A stretch of 64,000 bases of DNA from Oreohelix idahoensis. Lineage: Eukaryota; Mollusca; Gastropoda; Stylommatophora; Oreohelicidae. The number at the start of each line of letters is the position of its first letter. Position 1 is the stretch's first letter. Below, piece by piece: positions 35,291-45,286 of the stretch. A model generated the notes under the pieces. The model searched no databases and had not been told where the DNA came from. It worked only from the letters and a program-made list of their open reading frames with translations. The position numbers and the translations under genes were made by a program. Location: the NCBI GenBank assembly GCA_024509875.1, contig JAMPIV010018785.1, forward strand, positions 62,001 to 126,000, in the 5' to 3' direction.

Positions 35291-35629
35291 CGTTTTAATA
35301 CAGTGTACAAATTATAACATTAAATCATCGTACTGTACAGTCCAGTACTGTAATAAATAATGAAATGTAGATGAACAGTACTTCGAGGAATACCGTTGCA
35401 AGTGCGAGTGGTCGTAAGTCGCAAACGTCGTTAAGTCAAAGACAATCTCTGCTTGCCTTATATCGTACATATACCTGTAATAAAATCTCTTCCTATTGTT
35501 TTGCACGGTGTAATTCGTACTTTTTAACTCTTTATATCAAGTGCTGCACAACCAGAGTAAACGCCGGTGGCTGCCAGGTGTGACGTGACCCCAGGGAGAA
35601 TACACCATATCATTATCTTTATTTACCCT

Positions 35630-35800
35630 TTCTCTTCTTATAGAGCATTGAGGAACCACTATTGCTGGTTCCCTTGCAGGACGTCTGTACCAAAAGTATT
35701 AAGCTGCTCTTGCTGCGTTTGTTTATGTAGCAATATGTTTTATATGATGACGTTGACAGCCCCATACACGTGGACAACCTATTATTATGTCTGAAGAAGT
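35630..35800 (+). repeat. Dispersed repeat R1, diverged copy
   Basis: 'tagagcattgaggaacca', 'ctggttcccttgcagga', 'gtttatgtagcaat', 'atgatgacgttgacagcc' follow the R1 order. Confidence 0.6.
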
Positions 35801-35874
35801 AGTAGTCCCATTAATTTTGTTGTCTCCTCAGAGACACCCCCCCTCCCTCCCCCTCAGGAAAGTCACGGGGCACA

Positions 35875-36035
35875 CCATATAACGGTATAACAAATTATAT
35901 AGACGACGGTGGACCCAGGACATCACAGAGAGTCTGAACTTGTCTTTGGCTGATGCAAGTCGACTTGCCCAGAATCGTGATGCGTTCAGAGCAGCTGTAA
36001 TGGAGACAACGTTCTGGAAAGAATACGTCACATGA
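35875..36035 (+). pseudogene. LINE 3' end with (ATG)n tail (family e)
   Basis: The plus frame reads RWTQDITESLNLSLADASRL, then [19 protein letters not shown], and ends in (ATGATG)n. This is the last part of a LINE RT protein (R.RW.DDI...SL..A..L..DR..WR). The same family lies on minus at 43240-43350. The 5' truncation is near 35870. Confidence 0.75.
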
Positions 36036-36352
36036 TGATGATGATGATGTTACCGTAAAATATTGCGTAGGAATCTCACACGAACTATTTTACAAATAAT
36101 GAGTTATTATTATCCACCAATAAACTGCAAGGAAACTACAGTGCGTTGTCTTTAGATTGCAGCGAATTGTTAAATATTTACCAATCTCATTTACTGAAAT
36201 ATTATAGTGTGCTGTGGAGTTTTGAAGAGCACATAATTGTGCTGTGAAATAAACAAAAAGATAGCTGATCACTGCTCAATAGAACATCAGTTTACCCACA
36301 ATCATCAACGGCTCAGACACTTGAAGTGCAAGATTGAGCCTAGCAACATTGT
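36036..36352. other. No recognised feature
   Basis: About 315 bp with no recognised repeat or coding signature. Confidence 0.35.
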
Positions 36353-36745
36353 TTGGAAGTAGAGTAACTCAGAAGTACGTGTACTGGATATATGTCCAAC
36401 CAGTGTTAACTGTTACCGTGGAAGTAGAGTAACTCAGAAGTACGTGAACGGGATATATGTCCAAACAGTGTTAACTCTTACCATGGAAGTAGAGTAACTA
36501 AGACGCACGCGTACTGGATATATGTCCAACCAGTGTTAACTATTACCGTGGAAGTACAGTAACTCAAAAGTACGTGTATTGGATATATGTCCAACCAGTG
36601 TTAACTCTTACCGTGGAAGTAGAGTAACCCAGAAGTACGTGAACTGGAAATATGTCCAACTAATGTTAACTGTTACCTTGGAAGTAGAGTAACTCAGAAG
36701 TACGTGTGCTGGAAATATGTCCAACCAGTCTTAACTGTTACCGAT
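36353..36745. repeat. 65-bp tandem array, about 6 units
   Basis: Each unit reads 'gaagtagagtaactcagaag', 'tacgtgtactggatatatg', 'tccaaccagtgttaactgtt', 'accgtg', with point differences between units. Origin not traced. Confidence 0.95.
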
Positions 36746-36939
36746 GGTGAAGATTCATCATCATCGTAATTTTTCTTTGCACTTCCTGCTATCATCCAAT
36801 CAAGGACATCTTACTGTGAGATGATTCTTGGCCGGCGATACTGAAGGTATATCTGGGACTCGTTACAAGTATTTACATATGTGTGTGTTTGTGTGAAAGA
36901 AAGCATGAGAACAAACGCGTGTGTGATCTAGAGGAGCTC

Positions 36940-38400
36940 AAGGTAGAAAGGACTGAACCAGTACATGAGAAACAACAGACGAAACGTGACTAGATAGGAC
37001 ACAGACAAGGTAAACCAGCTGAAAGCGTTACAAGTAGAAAGGACTGAACCAGTACATGAGAAACAACAGACGAAACGTGACTAGATAGGACACAGACAAG
37101 GTAAACCAGCTGAAAGCGTTACGAGTAGAAAGGACTGAACCAGTACACGAGAAGCAACAGACGAAACGTGACTAGATAGGACACAGACAAGGTAAACCAG
37201 CTGAAAGCGTTACAAGTAGAAAGGACTGAACCAGTACATGAGAAACAACAGACGAAACATGACTTTAGATAGGACACAGACAAAGGTAAACCAGCTGAAA
37301 GCGTTACAAGTAGAAAGGACTGAACCAGTACACGAGAAGCAACAGACGAAACGTGACTAGATAGGACACAGACAAGGTAAACCAGCTGAAAGCGTTACGA
37401 GTAGAAAGGACTGAACCAGTACATGAGAAACAACAGACGAAACATGACTTTAGATAGGACACAGACAAGGTAAACCAGCTGAAAGCGTTACGAGTAGAAA
37501 GGACTGAACCAGTACACGAGAAGCAACAGACGAAACGTGACTAGATAGGACACAGACAAGGTAAACCAGCTGAAAGCGTTACGAGTAGAAAGGACTGAAC
37601 CAGTACATGAGAAACAACAGACGAAACATGACTTTAGATAGGACACAGACAAGGTAAACCAGCTGAAAGCGTTACAAGTAGAAAGGACTGAACCAGTACA
37701 CGAGAAGCAACAGACGAAACGTGACTAGATAGGACACAGACAAGGTAAACCAGCTGAAAGCGTTACGAGTAGAAAGGACTGAACCAGTACATGAGAAACA
37801 ACAGACGAAACATGACTTTAGATAGGACACAGACAAGGTAAACCAGCTGAAAGCGTTACGAGTAGAAAGGACTGAACCAGTACACGAGAAGCAACAGACG
37901 AAACGTGACTAGATAGGACACAGACAAGGTAAACCAGCTGAAAGCGTTACGAGTAGAAAGGACTGAACCAGTACATGAGAAACAACAGACGAAACGTGAC
38001 TTTAGATAGGACACAGACAAGGTAAACCAGCTGAAAGCGTTACGAGTAGAAAGGACTGAACCAGTACATGAGAAACAACAGACGAAACGTGACTTTAGAT
38101 AGGACACAGACAAGGTAAACCAGCTGAAAGCGTTACGAGTAGAAAGGACTGAACCAGTACACGAGAAGCAACAGACGAAACGTGACTTTAGATATGACAC
38201 AGACAAGGTAAACCAGCTGAAAGCGTTACAAGTAGAAAGGACTGAACCAGTACATGAGAAACAACAGACGAAACGTGACTAGATAGGACACAGACAAGGT
38301 AAACCAGCTGAAAGCGTTACAAGTAGAAAGGACTGAACCAGTACATGAGAAGCAACAGACGAAACATGACTTTAGATATGACACAGACAAAAGTAAGCCA
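36940..38400 (+). repeat. 91/93-bp higher-order tandem array, about 16 units, LINE-derived
   Basis: The unit contains 'gtagaaaggactgaaccagt', 'gagaaacaacagacgaaac', 'gataggacacagacaagg', 'taaaccagctgaaagcgtta'. Two unit types, acatgagaaac with ctttagat (93 bp) and acacgagaagc with ctagat (91 bp), alternate strictly through the middle of the array. The array runs straight into the LINE 3' fragment at 38400. Confidence 0.97.
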
Positions 38401-38600
38401 GCTGATAGCATTACAAGGCAGTCCTTGTTCTGGAATTCTCAGAGTAAGAAAAGAAGAGGGAGACCAAAGACACACGGAGAAGAGAACTGGAGACAGGCAT
38501 GAAATGATTTAAGAAGACAAGGATCACCTTGAAAGTTTGGCACAAACAGGTGGGCGTGCTACGTGGACCTATGCTCCAGGGGAAGCTGCAAGATATCGAT
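38400..38600 (+). pseudogene. LINE RT C-terminus (family c) at array edge
   Basis: The sequence 'gatagcattacaaggcagtc', 'cttgttctggaattctcaga' gives ITRQSLFWNSQSKKRRGRPK, then THGEENWRQA-stop. It aligns with SITRLSLFRNPHGKRGKGRP of the fragment at 8713-8990. The upstream continuation of this LINE is the repeat unit of the adjacent array. Confidence 0.75.
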
Positions 38601-39340
38601 GATGGATGAAAGACTAAATGGCTGGGTGGTCAAACCTCAGAAAATAGAAAATTCACGTCTTCGTGTTGTGCTGACTCTAAAGTTTAAAGGAAACAAAAAC
38701 ACAGTTTTTGAGATCAGTGTCAAACAAAACTGAGTTAATATATTTACTGTGAGTTGAAAATGTTTTATTTTGAACGTGAAATCTCATTGTGGAATAAGGA
38801 ACAAATAAAGTCTACACCACAGATGCTGATGCTGCTTTAAACCAGTTAAATAAAAATGAACCGTCTGTCAGCTGTAGGCACGTCTGCTATATTTGTCGAC
38901 TGAGATGTTTCCCTCGAGTACTAAATCTATATTTAAATTCGTCTGGTTCTCCACAGCTTGAATGAAATATTTGTATACCGATATTTGAACACCAACAAAC
39001 AAAAAACTCAGACAAGTAACATGAAAGACTGTCTGAGATACCACAAAGACTAATCGTTAAGTTTGCTAGATCGTAACATACAATCTTGTATTTCATCTAA
39101 TAGATAATATTACCTTCCCGGCAACAAGCGGTGAATTAAAAACAGAAAATTAGAAAGAAACAAACATTCGCATCTTGTGATAAGAGGTTGCGCGTGCTTG
39201 TAGTGAATATCAATTTATCTGAAATAGTTCTTACGTGTGCCAACTAGTTTCTTTATTTTTTTTTTTTTTTTCTGCACAGTACGGCCTGCACGTCAATCCA
39301 ACTTTCCTTCTTTTTTATAAAACTTATGGTATATCATGTT
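38601..39340. other. No recognised feature
   Basis: About 740 bp of AT-rich sequence. A T-run at 39255-39273 is the only notable feature. Confidence 0.4.
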
Positions 39341-39354
39341 CGATAGCACGATTT

Positions 39355-39661
39355 CTTCTTCTTCTTCCTCGTTCGCCCTAAAAAGGACGATGGTTGCGTT
39401 GTGTCTGTTTACGCCTAAGCTGTGATATTTGCACCTTTCGGTCGACACATCCGACTTCAGCACGGCATTTTTTAGGGACCGGGTTTGCCTTCCCATTGCG
39501 ATCCACACTCGCTCAGCCAGACTGCACTGCTGCAGACTGTTTCCAGGACCACCATGTGGAGGTGGAGTGCGGTCTTGACCAGCTCTGATTCGCTGGTCCT
39601 GACGCAGGCAGTCAAGCTATGAGTCGCTGACTGCATTCACTATTGCTGCATCTTGGGGTCC
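39355..39661 (-). mobile_element. Short retroelement insertion with 14-bp TSD and (GAA)n tail
   Basis: A 307-bp insert is flanked by the identical CGATAGCACGATTT at 39341-39354 and 39662-39675. Read on minus, it ends in (GAA)n, so it was inserted by target-primed reverse transcription. Its body has no clear RNA polymerase III box and no recognised protein. It may be a LINE 3' end whose coding part is lost, or a SINE of unknown type. Confidence 0.85.
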
Positions 39662-39794
39662 CGATAGCACGATTTGAGAACATATGTATTAACTGGTCTT
39701 TATCAGAAAAGTGTATAATATTTTAGGCATATCAAAAAACAAAATAATTTATTGACAATGTTCTTTTCCTTGTACTTCTTTTTATTGCTATTTT

Positions 39795-39935
39795 TCTCCT
39801 TAGAGAGCTTTGGGGACCAACACTGTTAGTGTTCCTCTTTCAGTAAGTATGTGCCAGAGCCTGTGCTCCTGATGCGAAGGTTTTTGTAGGACTTTGTTTG
39901 ACATGATGATGTTGCTAGTCCGTGCTATTATTGTT
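39795..39935 (+). repeat. Dispersed repeat R1, diverged copy
   Basis: 'ttagagagctttggggacca', 'gttcctctttcagtaag', 'tgacatgatgatgttgctag' follow the R1 order. Confidence 0.5.
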
Positions 39936-39987
39936 ACATCTACTTTGGTCCGACTTTTTCATGTCCCTTTTTCGTTCATTATTTTTG

Positions 39988-40095
<108 letters not shown>

Positions 40096-40104
40096 AGGTA
40101 TATA

Positions 40105-40440
40105 TAGGGTGCCCCAAAAAATGATGATGTTATAACATATAGACAACGTTGCTGAATATATTTATTTCGCAAGGTGCACTAGACTGCAAAATAAGAATAT
40201 TGGAAACTTCTGGTCCATTCAAGATGGCCTGGTATTTGATAGTAATTGTACTCTATTGGTTATAACTTACTTTTTTTTTTGTTCGCATGTGTTGAAAAAG
40301 CGTGCTCAAGGGTCCACGTGCTGAAGTGCTGAGAATCACTGTGCTACCAACCCAAGTTGCCTGTGCTTGCCTTGTCAGCCACGCCCTAAGAATGTACTAA
40401 GAAACTCTGCCAGAATATACAAATAATGAAGGAAACTTGA
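40105..40440 (+). repeat. Dispersed element Q, uninterrupted copy
   Basis: It begins 'tatagggtgccccaaaa'. It continues 'gcaaggtgcactagactg', 'aaataagaatattggaaac', 'caagatggcctggtatttga', 'tgctgaagtgctgagaatca', 'ctgtgcttgccttgtcag'. The same order occurs on minus at 57478-58548, where a LINE has interrupted it. It is probably a small non-autonomous DNA element. The second terminus was not resolved. Confidence 0.75.
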
Positions 40441-40489
40441 GTCCTGTGGATAGTAAATAAATAAATAAATAAAAGTAATTAATAGGTAC

Positions 40490-40585
40490 TCGTTGGACAT
40501 AAAGGATGACACTAGACAACAGAAAAGAGAATATAAGTGATAGGCTTACCGGGAATCGAACCTAGGACCAACCAAATGGCGCCAT
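40490..40585 (-). mobile_element. tRNA-derived SINE, family C, head
   Basis: The minus strand has 'aggcgatggcgcc', 'ggttcgattcccggtaagc' (box B), then 'ctatcactta', 'ctgttgtctagtgt'. It matches 58985-59075 on plus. The box A region is diverged. Confidence 0.6.
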
Positions 40586-40904
40586 CGCCTTGCTGTGACA
40601 GTACATCGTGAATGGACGCTCAGCTAATTTTGCACCCCAAAAAAAGTGCATTATTGGCTGAGGTCATTCTCATGACACACACAACTATGGTATAGGACCC
40701 GTGGACGACCCAGACAGTTTTAAAGACGCAATCACTAATATAGCTTTCCTATCAGCAAGTACAGACCAAATAAAGGCCGAAATTAATGAAGGAAACCTGA
40801 GTGTGAGTTGTGTGAGTGTCATGAGAATGACCTCAGCTAATAATGCACTTTTTGGGTGCAAAATTGGCTGAGCGTCCATTCACTATGTACTGTCACAGCA
40901 AGGC
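40586..40904. mobile_element. Fold-back inverted-repeat element with unique spacer
   Basis: Arms of about 105 bp (40586-40690 and 40800-40904) are inverted copies that differ at only a handful of positions. They share 'cgccttgctgtgacagtaca' and 'gaggtcattctcatgacac'. The spacer of about 110 bp reads on plus as a short open frame, VDDPDSFKDAITNIAFLSAS, continuing TDQIKAEINEGNLSV. The structure would form a long hairpin. No target duplication was recognised. Confidence 0.8.
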
Positions 40905-41133
40905 GAATATGGTGTTAGGCCTATATTTTCTTGACCATCAGCACACTAGGGGGATGTAGTCAGCATCATGCCAGCCGCTTTAACCTTCCCAGAGTTGCTC
41001 TGGTACCCAGTTCATGAGGCTGGGCCAACCCCGGAGCCGTTTGTAGTCTAAAAATCCCACCTGAACTGGGGATCGAACCATGGACTACGAGAGCTAGGAT
41101 GCCAGTGCACTAACCACTGCGCTATCGCGGCTG
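40905..41133 (-). mobile_element. tRNA-derived SINE, family A, copy 2
   Basis: It is colinear with 2678-2908 on the same strand: 'gcgatagcgcagtggttagt' (box A), 'ccatggttcgatcccc' (box B), 'tgctgatggtcaagaaaata'. It lies directly at the right arm of the fold-back element. Confidence 0.75.
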
Positions 41134-41659
41134 AGGTATAAAAAAGCGGTTATGTCATTAATTAAATTACACTCTTGTTGCCAATTCCACTTTCACAATC
41201 TTCCAAATGTGCAGCAGATGCTGAAGGTTTAAAGAGTTGGATTTAATTCTTCTCTCGCTACTGTTTTGACGGGTATACAGTCTCGTATAACAATAAACAT
41301 GAAACAAAACACTAGATTAAAAAAAAAATTATTAACGTCCCTGTCATTCGTTTGGGTGCTAATTAGCTGCTCAAAATGGCGGGAAAGTTTAACAGCATCT
41401 GGATCCCTTCCATTAAAAAAAAATGCCAAGGTACTCCGATAGTGGAAACTGATGTAGGTGAGTGAAGCGTTACAGACGGAACATGGGAGTTACCACTGTA
41501 GCTTGTTAACTTGTTCTGTAGCGCTATGCGTCATGTTATAATTCTTTGCGCCCCCTGCTTTCTGTACATTAACCCCCCCCCCCCCCTTTCCTTTTCCGTT
41601 CTATTATAATATATGACGTTTGCAACTTGACACCCTCAGCTTATACTGGTCATCTGCCT
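41134..41659. other. No recognised feature
   Basis: About 525 bp. A poly-C run lies at 41573-41586. No family was recognised. Confidence 0.4.
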
Positions 41660-41815
41660 TACTCTTCTTCTTCTTTGATCCTTAGCCGCCGACCGTCAAA
41701 GCAGTCAGTGGTCATCACGCCTAGTGGCGTATTGTAGGGCAACAACAAATTGATTCCACTTTGCTCGGTCGGTGGCCATCCTTCGTACAGTGCCCCAAAG
41801 TTGGGGCACTGTCAT
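41660..41815 (-). pseudogene. LINE 3' end (family b), short copy
   Basis: The minus strand encodes RRMATDRAKWNQFV-like sequence followed by the same 3' UTR as 3160-3300 ('gcagtcagtgg.catcacgc', 'gatccttagccg'). It is truncated at about 41815. Confidence 0.75.
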
Positions 41816-42082
41816 CTGCCTTAACACGATCATTTTTCGCAGCGTGGCGATTGTATCATTTAGATGGAGATGGGTTGAATCTTGACAGTGCTTCTTACTT
41901 GTCTTTCTTTTATGTTGTCTAGTGTTTTTTCTTTTGTTCGGTCTTACACATTTTTACAATAAATATATATTTTTTATATTTGAAAATAAGGAAAAAAAAT
42001 ACTCTAGATGGCGGCCTTGCACGTTTTGCAAAGAAGAGAAAATCGAAGGAACAAAACCATATATATATAGGCCTCTGAAACT

Positions 42083-42745
42083 AAAGCTATGAACTTTTCT
42101 AACGAGACCTTTGATATCATCTTGAACGGGGAAAAACTACAGAAAGTTGAAAGTTTCAATTATTTAGGCAGTAAAATGACTCAGGATGGTGACACAACAA
42201 GAGAAATCCATACTAGAATTGCTTTGGCAGCTAGCGCCTTCAATAGATTATCTAACATTTGGAAATTACGATCATTGAATATACATACCAAGCTTCGTCT
42301 GTTTAATTCAAATGTTATCTCAGTGTTAACATACGGCTGTGAGAGTTGGAAAATAATAAAATCATTGGAGAACAAGCTGAATACATTCGAGAACAAATGT
42401 CTTAGAAAACTCATGAACATCAGTTGGAAAGAATTCAAGACTAATCAACAAATAAGAGAAGACTCTAGGCAGAAATATGTCTCCGACTATATAAGGAAAA
42501 GACGATGGTCATATATCGGTCATGTCCTACGAATGCAAAACAACAGAATACCACTACAGGCGCTCACTTGGGTTCCGGACGGTAAGAGGAAAAAAGGAAG
42601 ACCAAAAGAAACACTCAGAAGAACAATAATAAGAGAAGGAAGAACGTTGGGCCTAAATAATGTGCAAGAGCTAAGAGGAGTGGCGTCACAACGAACAACC
42701 TGGAGAGCACTGGTTTCTGCCTTATGCGCCGTGTTTGGTGCTTAA
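42083..42745 (+). pseudogene. LINE RT C-terminus (family f), 218 intact codons
   Basis: A clean open frame: FNYLGSKMTQDGD, IALAASAFNRLSNIW, LTYGCESWKI, FENKCLRKLMNISW, RRWSYIGHVLRMQNN, PDGKRKKGRPKETLRR and [12 protein letters not shown]. This is the post-catalytic end of an APE-type LINE RT. The catalytic palm is absent, so it is a 5'-truncated copy despite the lack of stops. The frame ends about 10 bp before an (AT)n tract, which may be the element's expanded tail. Confidence 0.87.
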
Positions 42746-42751
42746 AGAACT

Positions 42752-43239
<488 letters not shown>

Positions 43240-43350
43240 ATAAATGTATATCATCATCATGAGACGTATTCTCTCCAGAACGTTGTCTCCATTACAGCTG
43301 CTCTGAACGCATCACGATTCTGGGCAAGTCGACCTGCATCATCCAAGGAC
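43240..43350 (-). pseudogene. LINE 3' end with (ATG)n tail (family e), copy 2
   Basis: The minus strand matches 35930-36035: 'gcaggtcgacttgcccagaa', 'tcgtgatgcgttcagagcag', 'ctgtaatggagacaacgttc', ending in (ATG)n against the AT tract. Confidence 0.75.
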
Positions 43351-43944
43351 AAGTATATGTTATATATTTAAGGAATTTCCATATTGTATGGGAATCTGGT
43401 TACAAACTTTCATTTAGAAAATTAGGAGTCTGGGGATTGTGCAGAAACCTGTTGATGAACGAACGAACGAACGAACATTATTTTCAAAGAGTTTAGAATT
43501 GGGCACGCAGGCCCGTCTAAGATTTCGCCCTTCCTTTCTCTCGTCTTCCATAATGAATCCATTTATTCTCACATGTATCTTAAATGTTACTTAAATAATA
43601 AAATAACAAAATAAAATACAATGCAATAAAATCCCAACATTGTAACAGTACAATAACACATTTACAGTACCTTATCATAATTAATACTAAACAGGGCAAA
43701 ATTATCTTTAAAACCTGCATATGATGTTATATAATTACACTGGACAACAAATTTTGACTTTTTGTGTGTATCTGAGATTAAACCAAGTTACCTTTATGTT
43801 GTTTGGGCTGCTGAAGATGAAAATGTCCGTCAAAACACCAGATTAGCTCTAGTTTTTTAAATATCTGTAAAACAAGTTTTACACATTTGCATTTACATAC
43901 CATTTGAAAATAATGCTCATAGCGGAAATGATTCACATTTTGAT
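43351..43944. other. No recognised feature
   Basis: About 600 bp of AT-rich sequence 3' of the unknown ORF. A run of (GAAC)n lies at 43461-43478. It may hold the ORF's 3' UTR; no certain polyadenylation site was assigned. Confidence 0.4.
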
Positions 43945-45240
43945 TCACATACTTTTTGCCTGTCGCTTGTAATGAGTTTCTGGAGCATCTCTCACAAGGT
44001 TCCAACAATAATCTGCTAGCATTGCTGCATTCCATTTCCCTTGGTACCTTTTTTCGATGGTAGTAATGTCTTGATGAAATCGTTCCCCATGCTCGTCACT
44101 GACAGCACCGCAGTTAGCAGGGAAGAAATCCAGATGAGAGTGTAACAAGTGTAATTTCAAAGACATGTTGCACCCTAATCTCTCGTAGCGCTGCAAGAGG
44201 GTTTCTACAAGCTCCTGGTAATTGTCAGCCTTATTGTTTCCTAGAAAGTTTGTGGCCACTTGCTGGAAAGCATTCCAAGCTAACTTTTCATCACCTGTGA
44301 GGATATCATCAAAACGCTGATCTCTGAAGAGCTGACATATCCGTAAACAGACAAATACACCTTCCTTGATTTTGGCCTCACTGAGTCTGGGAAATTTATC
44401 AGAAGGTATAAAAATTCTGCCCCACTTCGATCCATGGCCTTTACAAAATTCGTCATTAGTCCAAGTTTGATGTGGAGAGGAGGGACCAAGATCTTGTGGT
44501 AAAATGTTACCATTATGGAGCAGCACAGGTTTTAAGCTCAACTTGGACGAATCAATGAACAGCCCCCAATCGTCGTCTTTGTAGTTGATGTGCAGTGCTG
44601 CCATCAGACCCAGTATACCAACGCAAGCAATGAGGTTATCTGTTATTTTGAAATATGGAAGAAGACCTTTTTGCCGAGCACGAAACACAGACACATGCAC
44701 ATTCTCTTCTAGAAGATTCCATTGCTGCAGTCTGGACCCCAACAGCTCTGCTTTATTTTTTGGCAATTCCAGATCTCTCACTAGATCATTCAATTCACTC
44801 TGGGTAATTGTATGTGGCTGTACAGACTCTTCAATAGGCACTAAATCAGGATCTCTTGATGTAGATGCTTTCACGGGTGACGAATGTCCACTGGCCTTAT
44901 TATCTTCTTCATCATCCAGAGTATAAGATTCTGGTGGGTCAGGAACAGGAAGTCCTTCCCCGTGAGGCACTGGCCGCATAGCAGAGGGAATATTCGGATA
45001 GGCCACAGGCCGCTTTTTCTTCTTAGAAATACCATGTCCAATTGGAGGAGTCATGCAAAAGTAACAATCATTAAGATAGTTTGTCGGTTCCCTCCACACC
45101 ATTGGAACTGCAAAACGCATCGATCGTCCTTTTCGGTTCAACCAGCAGCGCAGATTCGTTGCACAGGATTGACAACATATATGTGGGGCCCAATACCGGT
45201 CCTGGTCACCGATCTCACAACCAAAATAAAGGCTGTAAGC
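43945..45240 (-). CDS. Conserved-looking protein of unknown function (at least 430 codons)
   Basis: An uninterrupted minus frame. An internal TTG at 45141 is not a credible start. The same frame stays open upstream to at least 45240 and adds a Cys-rich segment: YFGCEIGDQDRYWAPHICCQ, then SCATNLRCWLNRKGR. With the later CYFCM this gives C-x(n)-CC-x2-C...C...CxxC, a possible zinc-binding module. Next comes an acidic, Ser/Pro-rich linker (about residues 45-95 after the TTG). A C-terminal domain follows, with FKITDNLIACVGILGLMAAL, LHLLHSHLDFFPANCG, SDEHGERFHQDI and YQGKWNAAMLADYCWNL. I recall similar GERFHQDI proteins dispersed in animal genomes, which suggests a mobile or multi-copy family, but I cannot name it. 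The poly-C run upstream hides the 5' end. It may be an exon of a larger gene. Confidence 0.75.
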   Translation of the reverse strand, partial: AYSLYFGCEIGDQDRYWAPHICCQSCATNLRCWLNRKGRSMRFAVPMVWREPTNYLNDCYFCMTPPIGHGISKKKKRPVAYPNIPSAMRPVPHGEGLPVPDPPESYTLDDEEDNKASGHSSPVKASTSRDPDLVPIEESVQPHTITQSELNDLVRDLELPKNKAELLGSRLQQWNLLEENVHVSVFRARQKGLLPYFKITDNLIACVGILGLMAALHINYKDDDWGLFIDSSKLSLKPVLLHNGNILPQDLGPSSPHQTWTNDEFCKGHGSKWGRIFIPSDKFPRLSEAKIKEGVFVCLRICQLFRDQRFDDILTGDEKLAWNAFQQVATNFLGNNKADNYQELVETLLQRYERLGCNMSLKLHLLHSHLDFFPANCGAVSDEHGERFHQDITTIEKRYQGKWNAAMLADYCWNLVRDAPETHYKRQAKSM

Positions 45241-45248
45241 TTTCTTTA

Positions 45249-45286
45249 ACCCCCCCCTCCCCCCCTCCCCCCCCCCCCCCCCCCCG
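45249..45286. repeat. Poly-C run
   Basis: An interrupted run of about 38 C. Length is probably unreliable in any assembly. It blocks reading of the sequence upstream of the unknown ORF. Confidence 0.95.

Noticed and set aside
37856..38411. Repetitive 116- and 61-codon minus frames (SVSYLKSRFVCCFSC repeats)
   Set aside because: They are the antisense translation of the 91/93-bp array. Period 93 is divisible by 3, which keeps the frame open.
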